This document shows, one piece after another, positions 1 through 12,600 of a stretch of 64,000 nt of DNA. Every line of letters starts with the position of its first letter. Position 1 is the stretch's first letter. The position numbers were made by a program, and so were the translations under genes. The notes under the pieces were generated by a model. The model saw only the letters and a list, made by a program, of their open reading frames with translations. It did no database searches and was not told where the DNA came from. The stretch spans positions 114,945,640 through 115,009,639 of the forward strand of contig NW_026262712.1 of NCBI RefSeq assembly GCF_021869535.1, in the 5' to 3' direction. Source of the stretch: Mytilus californianus (lineage: Eukaryota > Mollusca > Bivalvia > Mytilida > Mytilidae).

Positions 1-329
1 AAACAAACAAACATGTCAAAAATAGGTACAGCAGCCAACATTGTGTTATAATCTTAATCACTATAAAAAAAAACAAGACAAATATGTCAACAAAGAAAAA
101 CAAAATGACATATAGACAAAGCACATAAGTAAAAATGAAAGACAAGACTACAAAAATTGACCATACCACAATAACACAATGGAGGGATGTATAAGTACCG
201 AGCCACGCCAAAAAGGATATAACCAAAAATGGACTAAACAGTAAAGGTTAATGATTTACAAAGACAAATAAAAGAACACTATAACATGTAATTAAGATGA
301 TAAACAACATCAGTACATAGAATCTATAC

Positions 330-850
330 TTCAAGACCATCATGTATTATTTTTGAAGTTGGTACGGAATATTTATCAACAAGGTCTTGGTATCTTCCGA
401 TGATTTTTTCAGAAAAAGGACGAGACGTTCTTTGACATAAGCCTGGTTCATCAACTTTCTGCTCAGACACTGGTGACGTTTTATAAAGTCTGAGTAGCAG
501 CTACAAGCACTTTAATATAGAATGAGTTGGGAAATGTATATCCCATATGCAGGTGAAGTTGGTATATTGCTACTAAGGCGGGGGAGATTGATAATTTTTA
601 AGCTAAAATCATCTCGTTTGTCATAGATTATGGTACTGAGATGACCGCTTATGTCAAATTCGAGGTATAAGTCTAAAAATGATGCGGATGAAGCCGTGTC
701 TGTTGTTTCTAGTTCTGGAGGATATATTAATGGAACCCAATCAGAAAAGTTTGGATTATTAATGGAAAGAACATCATCAATATATCTGAATGTGGAATGG
801 GACAAGTACATGTACCCACGAAAGACCAAATGTCGTAGTTATAAGCAGCT
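330..850 (-). mobile_element. Retroelement reverse-transcriptase fragment (YIDD family)
   Basis: Read on the minus strand, 829-512 encodes a stretch with FRYIDDVLS (catalytic YxDD box of a reverse transcriptase), then an IYPPELE block, an IYDKRDDF block and a YGIYISQLI block. The same blocks in the same order recur at 7.3-8.0, 18.0-18.8, 26.7-27.7 and 50.0-50.4 kb. The upstream GIPMGTN box is absent, so this is a truncated 3' part. Minus-strand sequence down to about 330 resembles the C-terminal tail but contains stops. Clade is uncertain; a Penelope-like element is my best guess. Confidence 0.75.
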
Positions 851-1512
851 ATAAGTCACCGTACGACCCTCAACGATGAGCTAAACCCATACCGTATAGT
901 AAGCAATAATGACATCGATATGAAAAAATGGAAAACAGTTCATACGAGGAAATCAACGAGCTGTTTTATGTACAAAACAATAACGGAAAAACAAATATGA
1001 TATAAAAGCAACAAATAAAAACCACTGAATAACAGGCTGCTGACTTGGGACAGGCACATACAGAATGTGGCGGAATTTACCATGATTGTGAGCGCTCAGT
1101 CCTACTCCCATCTGTGACAGTGATGTAAAAGCAAAACATAAGAACAAAATGTCAAAATCAGTTTAAAATATAGATGAGACCGTTGGTTTTCCCATTTGAA
1201 TGGTTTTACACTAGTAATTTTTGGGGCCCTTTATAGCTTACTGTTCGGTGTGAGCCAAGGCTTCGTGTTGAAGACCGTTCTATGACCTATAATGGTTTAC
1301 TTTTATAAATTTTGACTTGTATGGAGAGTTGTCTCATTGGCACTCATACCACATCTTCTTATATCTATTGCCTCAACAGATCGATACAAAGCACAAAAAC
1401 AGCAAACAAAAAGACTTAAGACGCAAAGTGCCGATCTAAGGATACTTGCAGTAACTGAAAACTAGTATCAAGTCGATTAGAACTAATAAATAAATCATGT
1501 TTCCCAGATCAT
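819..1512 (+). repeat. Short-repeat family A copy, interrupted by a family B element
   Basis: Matches the near-complete copy at 58966-59540 (landmarks: CACCGTACG, ACCCATACCG, CTTGGGACAGGCACATACAG, CAGATCGATACAAAGCA). The match stops near 1160 and resumes at about 1366; the gap is filled by a family B element in the opposite orientation, which shows a nested insertion. Confidence 0.7.
1160..1365 (-). repeat. Short-repeat family B copy (about 200 bp)
   Basis: Reads GAGACCGTTGGTTTTCCC at one end and ends GAGTTGTCTCATTGGCAC plus CATACCACATCTTCTTATAT. Other copies lie at 7130-7340 (same orientation), 16018-16205 (opposite) and 62473-62560 (partial). The end resembles the head of family A in reverse complement, suggesting a shared terminus. 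Confidence 0.7.
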
Positions 1513-1523
1513 ATAAAAATAAG

Positions 1524-1875
1524 AAGATGTGGTATGATTGCCAATGAGACAACTCTCCACAAAAGACCAAATGACACAGAAATTAACAACTATTGGTCAC
1601 CGTACGGCCTTCAACAATGAGTAAAACCCATACCGCATAGTCAGTTTTAAAAGGCCCCGAAATGACAAATGTAAAACAATTCAAACGAAAAAACTAACGG
1701 CCTGATTTACGTACAAAATATTGAACGAAAAAAAAATATGATATACAGCAACAAACGACATGCACTGACAGACTCCTCACTTGGGACAGACACATACAGA
1801 ACGTGGCGGGGTTAAACTAGTTTGTTGGTGCCAACCCTCCCCTAACATGGGACAATGGTGCAACGGCACAACACA
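1524..1875 (+). repeat. Short-repeat family A copy (head half)
   Basis: Begins AAGAAGATGTGGTATGATTG, passes the CACCGTACGGCC and CAACAATGAG landmarks, and ends near the TGGGACA block about 350 bp in. Non-coding; the open frames in it are too short to support a gene. Confidence 0.7.
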
Positions 1876-1904
1876 AGAACAAACTATACAAAACAAAAAA
1901 GTAT

Positions 1905-2480
1905 CCGGAGCAAAACTATTTTTCGTATTTTACTGATAAATGGACTTTGTCTTTTTACAATTAACATTCAGATTTTTTCTGAGGTTAAAGTTTTTCAGTC
2001 ATCAATATCTTTGCCAAACCTACATGGAATTTTATGGAATTTGGACAGAAGCTTGTTTATGACCAAAAGACAGTATCCAGAGCAAAATATTGAAAATATT
2101 TATTTTCATTTTTCCGTATTTTACTGATTAATAGACTTTTTTTTGCAGTTAACAAGTAGATAGTCTTGGTGTAAAGTTTGTTTCACATCAATAACTTTGT
2201 CAAACCTTCATAGAGTTTTATGAAACTTTGGCAGAAGCTTTTTATTGATTAAGAGAATGTCTGAATCAAACCTTTCAATTTTTTTTTCATTTTTTAATAT
2301 TTTTCTGATAGATGGACTTTTTTTACAGTTGACATTTACAGACAGACTGGGATTAAATTTTTTTGACATGATAAATTTGTAAACCTTCATGAATTGTTAT
2401 GAAACTTGGACAGAAGCTAATCAGTAGCATCTAAAGAAATGTTTGACTTATTTTTTAATTCTGTATTTTACTGATAAATG
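1905..2480. repeat. Degenerate tandem repeat, unit about 165-190 bp
   Basis: The phrase GTATTTTACTGATAAATGG recurs at about 1925, 2117 (variant), 2297 (variant) and 2463. Each is followed by a block on the theme ATGAAACTTGGACAGAAGC. About three diverged units are present, with no coding potential. Confidence 0.6.
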
Positions 2481-2729
2481 GACTCACTTTTTATGTCATC
2501 ATTATACTTTTACACTGACAGCAGCAATCGCAGGCGAGACACATGGTTGCTCGAAACCCCTTACATTTTTTTTATTTATAAGTTAGATAAGAATGCATTT
2601 GATGAATTTAATTATAAATTTTATTTAGATGTTCAAATATACGTCAATTATGTAGCAATTAAACGACAAAAATAACCAAAGGACATCTAGAGGGCAGTCT
2701 TCAACAAACGACAGGTGTATATTCATTAT

Positions 2730-3580
2730 ACCAAGCTTATAATAGTCTTTTCAATAAACCAAGCTATAAATCGTCTATTCATTAAACCAAGCTATTAAAA
2801 GGGCATTAGCTACGAAAAATAAAAAAAAAAAAAAAAAATTAAAATATGATTTTTTTTTGTTCAAACATTAATGAAATTGAAATAGTGAAAAAGCAATTCG
2901 CTTTTAGCAGCCAGTTTGGTTTTATTTTGTCAAAATAAGCTAAGAAACATCGCTGATGAATTATTCACTTGCAAGTGGATAATTCGGCCTCATTGAATCC
3001 GTATTCATGTGTCCATCATTTTAACCCCTTAACTAGAGAAGGGCTACGCATAAACTATGTGTGTTCAGCTATTAAAAAGAAAAGAATGTCAATATTGATA
3101 TTGAAACAAGGATAAACCTTTTGGTTGATCACAAAAACTCATTCTTATACGGGTAACAATGATGATTAACATAATATGTTTAACCTATAATATGAAATTA
3201 AACAGATCTAGAAAAATCCAAGTGTTCGTGTTTGCTATCTTTTAATATCTTTATTTATGTTAATATAGGGTTATATGACCGTCGATAGTCTTCGGAGGTC
3301 ATATCGATCGTTTATTAGATGACCTGTAGACTAAAAAACATACGACATGTATCAAGTCCATGCATCGTAAATTGTTTATTTTAGACTTTTTATAATTTGG
3401 ATATACGTTTTAGTATGTTATAGATCAAATATGAGAATTTGAGTCAAATCGATGAATATAAATTTGACAGCTAATGCCCTTTTAATAGTCTATTCATTAA
3501 ACCAAATTATAAGGCATCTATCGATTAAACCAAACTATAAATCGTCTATTCATTAAAACCAGTCGCAAATCGTCCATAGC
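2730..3580. repeat. Short tandem repeat (about 28 bp) split by a MITE
   Basis: Units on the theme CTATTCATTAAACCAAGCTA occur at 2730-2797 and again at 3483-3580. The array is interrupted by the inverted-repeat element at 2798-3482, so the array predates that insertion. Confidence 0.6.
2798..3482. mobile_element. MITE with 14-bp perfect terminal inverted repeats and TA duplication
   Basis: The left end AAAGGGCATTAGCT (2798-2811) is the exact reverse complement of the right end AGCTAATGCCCTTT (3469-3482), and TA flanks both sides (2796-2797 and 3483-3484). The 685-bp interior has no transposase frame. TA target duplication points to Tc1/mariner-type mobilisation; this is inferred from family habit, not from a transposase here. 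Confidence 0.7.
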
Positions 3581-3806
3581 CTTTCAGAAGTCGTAAATAA
3601 ATTAAACGGAAAATATCACATAAAAAATTATAAACATGTTCTATAACACCAATAATATGAATATATTGATAAATAGTTACCCTTTGATTGAAGTAAAAAG
3701 TGCTTTATACTAAATTAGTACTGTATAGTGAACATTAAATATTATAATATTTGTATAAGTCAAAGTACTAACCGCATTATGCTTATTTGCATGCGACATA
3801 TTGAGC

Positions 3807-3920
3807 AATTGTTAAATCGTCTCGTTACGAGTATTGCAATGCGATAGCTTTCATTGGTAGAGGAATTGTTAAATCGTCTCGTAACGAGTAGTGCACTGCT
3901 ATAGCTTCCATCGGTAGAAG
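3807..3920. repeat. Tandem duplication, 57-bp unit x2
   Basis: AATTGTTAAATCGTCTCG begins at 3807 and at 3864, each followed by a TACGAGTA block and a GATAGCTT block. Two copies with a few substitutions. Confidence 0.6.
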
Positions 3921-4430
3921 AATAGGTACGTAAAATAACTCTGTTTTAAATCAAATGTCTGTCACGCTAAGAATAATTTGATATGCTGTGAATACATGAC
4001 TAAAAGTTGGCTCTTTTTTCTCACAAGGTCATATCAGGAACAAATGGAACTATTATGAAGGATAATTGAAGTGCTTCTTAGATCTAATTTTCAATGTATG
4101 ATAGTTTGCTTTAAATTTGTGTCATTTGATTTTTGAAGATATAAATATCCCTGCTAGCTTAGTAATGATATAAATTTACAACGGAGATATTATCCACTAT
4201 GGTATTAAAGTCTTCAAAAACAAATGATTAAACTCAGATTTTTGAAATATGATCTTGGTTTTGTAGTTTCTCTTTGTCTTATACAGTAAACGAACTCTGA
4301 CAATTGATTTCAATTGTTTTGCTCGAATAATTGTAAAGTTTGGTCAAATAGTGCCCGGTGAACTCTTTCACAATTCTGTACATTCAGATAAAATGTGCCC
4401 CTCTTACCAGTCTTTTAACTCTGCTACTAT
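3921..4430. other. No gene seen
   Basis: AT-rich sequence with stops in all frames and no recognisable repeat family. It leads directly into the hammerhead-bearing repeat. Confidence 0.4.
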
Positions 4431-4438
4431 AATTTAGT

Positions 4439-4560
4439 GCATATGCTCTTCAACGTCGTATTTTATTTGGCCTTTAACTTTTTGTATTTGGAGTCACTGA
4501 TGAGTATTTTGTAGACGAAACGAGCGTCAGGCGTACAAAATTATTAGCCTAGTTTCTTTG
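4439..4560 (+). ncRNA. Hammerhead ribozyme-like motif 1 in a dispersed repeat
   Basis: CTGATGA (4497-4503), a short stem-II segment GTATTTTGTAGAC, GAAAC (4517-4521) and a GTC cleavage triplet (4526-4528) appear in hammerhead order. The flank about 60 bp upstream (TGCTCTTCAACGTCGTATTT) matches the minus-strand copy near 37.4 kb. Stem II has one mismatch against that copy, and the first stem-I pair is A-A, so activity is doubtful. Hammerheads in Penelope-like elements and retrozymes of animals are established knowledge. Confidence 0.6.
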
Positions 4561-4987
4561 ATGAGCTTTGTTTATTCATAAACTCGTTTTTCGATCAAAT
4601 AGCTCGAATCTGCATTTTAAGTGTTATAGCATTTCCCTTGTACTAAGTAAGGCTACACATAGAGGAACACAAGGATGATATACTACACAAGTGTCGCAGG
4701 CTATTGTGACATGGAATAACGTGTCTTATTTTAACCTATTCTGTTAAATTTATTTCCAAAATATTAATTCATTTTTATCGTTTGAATGCATGAATGTAAA
4801 TTAGAGGTACAATAAAATATTTTTAAAAGCACCTGGCTAGCCTATTGTGTAGGTGAAAAAAAGCCGAATTTGAAGTTTTTCCTGCAAGTTTGAACACCTC
4901 TACGATGCCTCCCCGCAACAGCAAATGGTAACTAGGTTCTAGAATCCTAGGCAAAACTGAAGAAGATCTAGCAAGGACTCTGGCCAT

Positions 4988-5897
4988 CAGACCTGGGGTA
5001 ATCGTAATTTATAATTGTAATGCATTGTAATATTACATTTTTTTATGTAATGCAAAGTAATTTGTAATGCACATTTTCTACATTACAATTACATGTAATG
5101 TAATGATTACTTTAGTTAAAAATCAATGTAATGCCTCCATTACTGTACATTACTTTTCATTACAAATTGGTAAAATACATAAAATTGAAGAATATAGTAA
5201 AATAAAAATAAAATATTAACAAAAACAAAAGAAAATATTGAATAACATTATTGTCACAGTTAGTAACTGTATTAAATCATTATAGATAGTTTGCCCTTAA
5301 AAAAACTATATAGATGAATGGACAAAATATGAAGATGAAATTTACATAATTCTATACACACCTTACATGTATTTCAATGAAAGATTGAATATGTCAATCA
5401 ACATTTTTACACCAAACTGTGGTTGTTATTTTACCTAATTAATATCAAAATGTTTTTATTGCAATCAAATCTTCTCAATTTATGTTTGTCCTCACAGAGC
5501 CCTTAGGCATTTAACAAGATAATCCTTTAAATAATTGCTCATTTATTATATCCCTTTGAAATCCCTTTATGATGTCTTAATGATTAAGTGATCAATGTTA
5601 GAAACAAAATTATATGATATTTTATTTATTTTTCAAGTATTTGAAGTCTATGTCACTAACACTGTATATGTATGTACATAGACCCTGGTAATATTAATCA
5701 GTTTCTTATAAAAATTTGTTTTTAAATGTTATTGAAAAAGTAATGTGTAATGTAAATGCATTACACAGGCAAAGTATTTGTAATGTAATGCATTACATGT
5801 GAGAAAAAATGTAATTGTAATTGTAATTGTAATGAAAAAAATCACAAAGTAATTGTAATGTAATGCATTACATTGCAATGTAATGGCCCCAGGCCTG
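4988..5897. mobile_element. Non-autonomous hAT-type transposon
   Basis: Starts CAGACCTGGGG and ends CCCCAGGCCTG, an 11-bp terminal inverted repeat with one mismatch. It is flanked by CTGGCCAT (4980-4987) and CTGGCTAT (5898-5905), an 8-bp target duplication with one mismatch, the length typical of hAT transposases. Both subterminal regions are packed with TAATG/CATTA motifs (about 5000-5180 and 5735-5880). There is no transposase frame. Confidence 0.75.
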
Positions 5898-6464
5898 CTG
5901 GCTATGGAGATAAGGTATTTAGACGCGTTGGGGTGTGTACATGGCATAACACTCATCAAACTTGCCCCGGCTATGGATTAATAGCCGACCGGACGCAGGT
6001 CATCAGCCTTGGGTCAATGATTCATCTAGGAGAAGAAAACTATTATATAGATTCAGGTAGATTTTGACTCGGCAACCGATCTAATTTGAAAGGAAAGAAA
6101 CATTTAGTGAAAACTATTTGGCTCTCAAAGTTGTGGATGAAGCGACAGACAACAACACATACTCGTAAAAACCCAAAATATTACAAAATATTATATACTC
6201 CGGAGTCAAAAGTCGGTAATATTGGAATTTTTAATATCTGCTACTCTGTAGCAGAAATTGGGATATCTAGATTTGTGCTAGGATAATCCTTCTAGTAGAT
6301 TACTTAAATAGACACAATGATAACAATCTTTTGACGGCTCGGTATTATTGTCATGAAATTAAATAACTTCAGTTGATATCAAGCGATATCCAATTCTCAG
6401 TCGTTATGAAACCTATGAATACAGGAAACGATGAAAAGGTTAGCCTTTATTTTTCAGGTCAGAG

Positions 6465-6600
6465 ATGAGGTTGTTACTGATTTCAGCCTACTTGGGATTT
6501 TTTATATGTTATGCTCAAAACATTGACGATATTATCAAAGGAGCAGTTGATGCTGCAATAAAAGACACTCCGAAAACAAGTACACAGCAAATAAATACCA
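6465..6600 (+). CDS. Peroxidase exon 1: signal peptide
   Basis: ATG at 6465 opens a hydrophobic leader MRLLLISAYLGFFICYAQ (cleavage likely after Ala17), then an acidic stretch NIDDIIKGAVDAAIKD. It ends one base into a codon at a GTAAGT donor (6601). Confidence 0.85.
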
Positions 6601-9600
6601 GTAAGTATGGAACACATTTGTCTGTAACCAAATAAGCTGTTTTGAAAAAGCGGAGACCATCGGCTAGCTTATTTGTTCCCTGTTGTATTGAAGCTCAGTT
6701 TTTCTTTTTCGAACTGGAGTCCAGATAACTCGAGATGAGTTAGAGTTTATGTAATCTTTTCGTGTTTCTTTTAAAAGAGTTGGTTCTGCTTATTCATAAA
6801 AAAGAATGGCCAACGTAAATACAAGTATCTTGTCTTAGTGAGGGATAAATGCTACTTTGAAAAAATCACTCTGATTCAAACAAAAAATTCTCTTAAACTG
6901 TTCACTCGTGTTGATATGCCTTTTGATTGAGTTAAGCCATTTCAATTGATATTTTATAGTGTGTCTATCTATGTTGATATGTTACGCTATTGTTTCAGAT
7001 AAGGGTGAAGGTTTGGTACCATTAAAACGTTTCAACCCGCTGCAATTGTTTGCACCTGTCCTAAGTCAGGAATCTGATGTTCAGTAGTTGTCGTTTGTTG
7101 ATGTGGTTCATAAGTGTTTCTCGTTTCTCGTTTTTTATATAGATTAGACCGTTGGTTTTCCCGTTTGAATGGTTTTACACTAGTAATTTTTTGGGGCCCT
7201 TTATAGCTTGCTGTTCGGTGTGAGCCAAGGCTCCGTATTAAAGACCGTACTTTGACCTATAATGGTTTACTTTTGAAAAATTTGACTTGGATGGAGAGTT
7301 GTCTCATTGGCACTCATACCACATCTTCTTATATCTATTATCAAGATGATTGATTTCCTGATTGACAGCATATTTGTTACGTTTGGAGGACATGTTTGTA
7401 AACAAACAATTGGCATTCCCATGGGAACCAACTGTGTCCATCTTCTTGTCGTCTTGTTCCTTTATTCATATGAGGCTGACTTCATACAGGAAATTCTTAG
7501 GAAGAGAGAAAAAAAGTTAGCAGTATCCTTCAACTTTACTTTTCGCTATATAATAGATGATGTTCTCTCACTAAAATTTCAAAATTTGGTGACTATGTTG
7601 AACACATCTATCCCATCGAACGTGAGATAAAGGATACAACAGAAACAGATAAGTCTGCCTCATATCAATTGAAAATGAGATTTGGTTGAATACAAAACTT
7701 TACGACAAAAGAGATGATTTCAGCTTCCCAATTGTGAACTTTCCATTTCTATGTAGCAACATTCTAGCAGCGCCTGCACACGGAATATATATCTCCCAGT
7801 TGACACGATATTCCAGGGCTTGTATTTCCTATCATGATTTCCTTGATAGAGGGTTGCTGCTCACAAGAAAGCTAATAAACCAAGAGTTCCAAGTGGTGAA
7901 GTTGAAATCATCCCTTCGTATATTTTACGGACGCCATCACGAGTTGGTTGACCATTATGGAATATCCGTTTAACAGGTGATAGCGGATATGTTCCTAATG
8001 TCGTTACTACAATCCCCTTTTCACGAATGTGACCTACCGAATTAGACTTATGACCGGGTTTATACTAACATGTGGAACACGACGGATGCAACATGTGCAG
8101 CAGGATCTGCTTACCCTTCCGGAGCACCTGAGATCACCCCCAGTTTTTGGTTGGGTTCGTGTTGCTGAGTCTTTAGTTTTCAATGTTGTGTTTTGTGTAC
8201 TATTGTTTGTCTGTTTGTCTTTTTCTTTTTTAGCCATGTCTATGTCAGTTTATTTTCGACTTATGAATTTGAATGCCCCTCTGGTATCTTTCGCCTCTCT
8301 TTTGGTCATATATTTTTTTATCCTATATTGATGCCTACCGATGCTCTTTTCAACTATAAAAGTCCCCGCCATAAAAAATGTGAAACTAACGAATGATTGA
8401 TTTATGACTAATCAATAGACTAAATACAAATATGACAGATAGCAACCGATGACAACTACTAAATAATAATCTCCTGACCTGACTGTTGACAGGCACTTAA
8501 AAAAAATATGGCGGGATTTAACATGATTGTGAGAGGTTAATCCTCCCTTAACCTGAAAATCTGTTCGAAATTGCTTAACTAAACAAATTAATACGAAGAA
8601 AAAAGAAACAAAACAAACTAAATAATAGTTTAATAGTGAAAAGGAATTTAGCAAATTACAACTGCAAGTAGCAGTCATTATTGGTAGACCTGTATCTCTA
8701 GAGTATGCAAAGTTATAAACTAAGATTTTGATCGCGACCTACTACATGTAGTAGTAGTAATCAATTAGTACCTTACGATACTCACACTTAAGACTTGATA
8801 GAATTAGTAAACATACAACGAAAAACTATGATTGCTAGATAGAGATTTTATCCTTGTTTGCTGCACACATTATCAATGATGAATCCCAACTGACACTAAA
8901 AATGATAACTGACACCTTTTGTAAATATACATCTGATATAAAATATTTTGTTAACTTTATTTTGACGTTGCTTTCAATGGGCCTATTAGTAGTGGGAGAC
9001 AGTCGTACAAGGCACCAATAACTAAAATAGTAACTCAAATCAAGAGCAAAACGGACACATTTTTTTTGCACACAATCGATGATGTACCAAATTTGTTGCA
9101 GGCGGACGGCGTCGAACAACCTGACTACAATAACCTTTTGTGAACTCAGACACGATACCTGAAGTGACAATTTCTTTTCGAGATTTGTATATGTTTAAAC
9201 ATCAATGAGACGACACAAATACATAAAAGACATATATCTGTATGGCCTGATTTTAGTGTCAGATTCCATATATCACTGTTTTAAAATCGCAATGAAACAA
9301 TCTCTGTGTCCTATTAGAGATCCGTTTGTACGTTTGTTCTTTGAAATTAAAAACAGCATTCTGCCAAATACGTACCTGTATTGAATTTTATAAGAAGCTG
9401 TAAGAATTTGAAAAGACTAAAATACATCCTGAATTTCATGTATAGAATGATATCAAACATGCGTCAGTGAACAAAATGAAAAAAGTAAAACAAAACAAAC
9501 ACATAGAAGAAGGATCAGTAAATATATATCCGCTTTATTTCATATTGCAGACTTCAAACAGCTTTTGGGGAATTCTGGACCTGGACAGCAAAGAGCACCA

Positions 9601-12600
9601 GGAGGAACACCAGGAACACCAGGAATTGCAGCACAGTCACCACAAGTATTGCAGACGGCATCTGGAGTTCCACGAAGAGGGTCCACGCGACGTGCCAACT
9701 TGTTCGGAAGACGCAGACCAGTAAGACAGAAAGGCCTGTCCTCGACAAGAGCTGCTACTCTAATTGAGAAAACAGCTGCAAATGTACAAAACATGTAATT
9801 ATTAACACAAAAAAGTCATTATAAAGTGGTAAATATGTACATCTTAGATGACTATTCTACGTTTTTTTCCACAAATGCGTACATGTTAAAGTTTCAGCTA
9901 ACACAACCAGCCCTTTTTTTCTTCTTTAGGTTTGGTTTGTTATAGCTATTTTGTTTTAATTTGCTGTCAAAGTCAGAATGTTGGGACTGTAAAACATTGT
10001 TGAAATTACCGAAAAACAATGTTTTTCCTACCTATTTACTAGAATATACTTTTCAGAGCATTATAGCAAAATAGAACCATTTTAGCTTGACATCTCTGGA
10101 TGTCATTTATATTAAACATAGTAATTTATTCTTGAAGAATATTAGTTATATTGGTGTAATAAGGGGTGTACAGATTGAATTTTACACCGGTGTTGAAAAT
10201 TCATACACCCTGAGGTACATTTTAAACACCAGTGTAAAATTCCGTACACCCCTGATCGAACCAAGATAACGAAAGCGTTCCTTTACTCATTTTTATACCG
10301 GGGTGTAATATTGAAAAATTATTATGAGGAACTCCTACTACACATATTTTCAACAGCAATAATGGTGCGTTTTGTCAAATATTACTTTTTTTTTTTAATT
10401 TGAAAAAAAAACTTTTTTTTTTTGAATTTTGGAGAAACAAATCTGTGGAAAATGTTTTTTTTTAGAATTTTGGATTACTTTTTTTTTTTTTTTCTTTTTG
10501 AAAATTCGGACATTTATTCCCCCGGGTGAACTGGGATGTAGTGGTATTCACCACCGAGGTAACCAATCAGATCGCAAGTTTCTTGCTTTATTAGAATTAA
10601 CATGATTTATTTACTAGTTGTAATTGGCTTTGCACTACATATATGCAATTCATTAACTGCGAGTACTCTTATATCGATGCTTTGTGTCTATTATATTTCT
10701 GTTAGTTGGGATTTATGAGCTTTGTACCGTCTATTGAGTTAAGCCATTTGCAACTGATTTTTATATTTTGTTTATATGTTGTGATGTTACATCACTGTAT
10801 CACGTTAGGGGAGGATTGAGAGCTCACACACATGTTGAACCCCGCCACAGTCTTTATGTGTCTGTTCCAAGTTAAAAGCCTGTAAATAAATAGTTCATGC
10901 TTAATAATAACTTTCTGTTTTAAATACTAAAGTACAAAAGGAAATTTGTTTGTTTATATTTAACATCAATTTTACACAATCAAAAGTGGTCACCCTCGAA
11001 TAAAACACGATTCCAACTGGACATTATACCAAATGTGTTACCGGTCAAATCATTTTTAAACTTTTGAAGGTCAATACCAACACGACCGGCTTTAGACGAC
11101 AATTTAAGTCGAGGAATCGCCAATGGAGTTCAAGCCGCTGAACCTGAGCTATTTGTTGCTAAAACAATTGTTTGCAATCCCTTTGATAAATACCGGAAGC
11201 CGGATGGTACATGTAATAACTTGTTCCGAACAGACATGGGAGCTGCAGGGACTCCACAGTCTAGATTTGTACCACCAGAGTATGGTGATCGTAAGTAGAA
11301 TAATACAAAAAACAGGTCCGCGGCGATGTCAAAAAAGAACAGTAATCATATTTTAGTAAAAGTAATAAGTAATAAGTAAAACAAGTACATGTAAATGAAA
11401 TCTTCCTTATTTGTAAGTTTTGAAAATACTTGATAAATAATAAAATTGAGAATGGAAATGGGAACGTGTCAAAGAGGCAAAAGCCCGACAAAAGATCAGA
11501 AAACTGCACACAAGGCCACCAATGGGTCTTCAACACAGCCAGAAAATCCCGCAGATTTATGCTAACATTTCTGAAAAGTTCATAACTGGTAAAAGTGAAA
11601 GTACTGTACTAGAAGGTAATTCAAAATTTAGATGATAATGTGGGAGGGGTGGATGGGGGGTGTCGACACTGACTTGAAAATTTGGAAAATATCATACGTA
11701 TCAACATAGTACAATTTGTTTTGTATATACACATGTATGGGTTTTAATGGATGTTACGGTTTTCCTTGATATAGACATGTAAAGTACATCTTAAATACAT
11801 TTACAGCATGGAATCTAGGGTTTTATCCGCGCACACTTGGAAAAGATGGAAATCCACTGCCAGGACCAAGAGAAATATCGAACAAGATTTTTAGAAGTTT
11901 ACCATCTTCACCAAAAAGTAGAAAGTTTAATGTGGCTTTGACACATTTTGGTCAATTTATTGACCACGACGTCGTCGCAACCCCGATTGAAATTGGTAAG
12001 TCAAGTCTTAGGTTAAAAACACGATCATTTTATGTTGGAGGCATATATTTCAAATGGAATCTCATATTACATGGCTGACATAATAGTTAATAAAAGTAAA
12101 AAAATAATATGTTCATTGACGTAATTCATTTCACTATATACCATTTATAATAATTTTTTTTATAGATTATCTTGTATTGACATTGATGTCTGCATGTATG
12201 TTTGTAACTCCTCAGTCAAAAAAGAAGAAAAAGACATCATTTTTGTACTTTTTGTCTTGAATATTTAAGGAATGACTGTAATATTTTTTCTGTCTATGAA
12301 GAAATAACATCAAAAGTGTGCACCACATTTTTTAGGTTATTTCGAATAGACAGAAAGAAATATTACAGTCATTCCTTATAGTTTAATTCTAAATTCCAAT
12401 TGTAAGGAGTAAATTTTATATAAAAAAAAAACGTTGGTGACGTCACGGTCACATGACAAAATTATGTCTATGAGCTGATAGACAAAACCCTTTCAGCCAA
12501 TCAGAAGACGTGTTACATCCAAAATTAAATTATATGACGATAAATGAAAATAATAATTATTGCTTTTTTTTTGGTTTTTTGTTTGATGACAATCCAGATT

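Noticed and set aside
5729..5959. 76-codon minus-strand frame rich in Thr/Ile and repeated CNALHY
   Set aside because: It is a translation of the TAATG/CATTA simple-repeat region of the hAT MITE.
8029..8331. 100-codon frame with membrane-like text
   Set aside because: It lies in the conserved non-coding tail of the retroelement; the same text recurs at 14.8 and 37.7 kb with stops.
9540..9794. Gly/Pro-rich minus-strand frames over peroxidase exon 2
   Set aside because: These are reverse-complement shadows of the true exon, which is fixed by its splice sites and phase.
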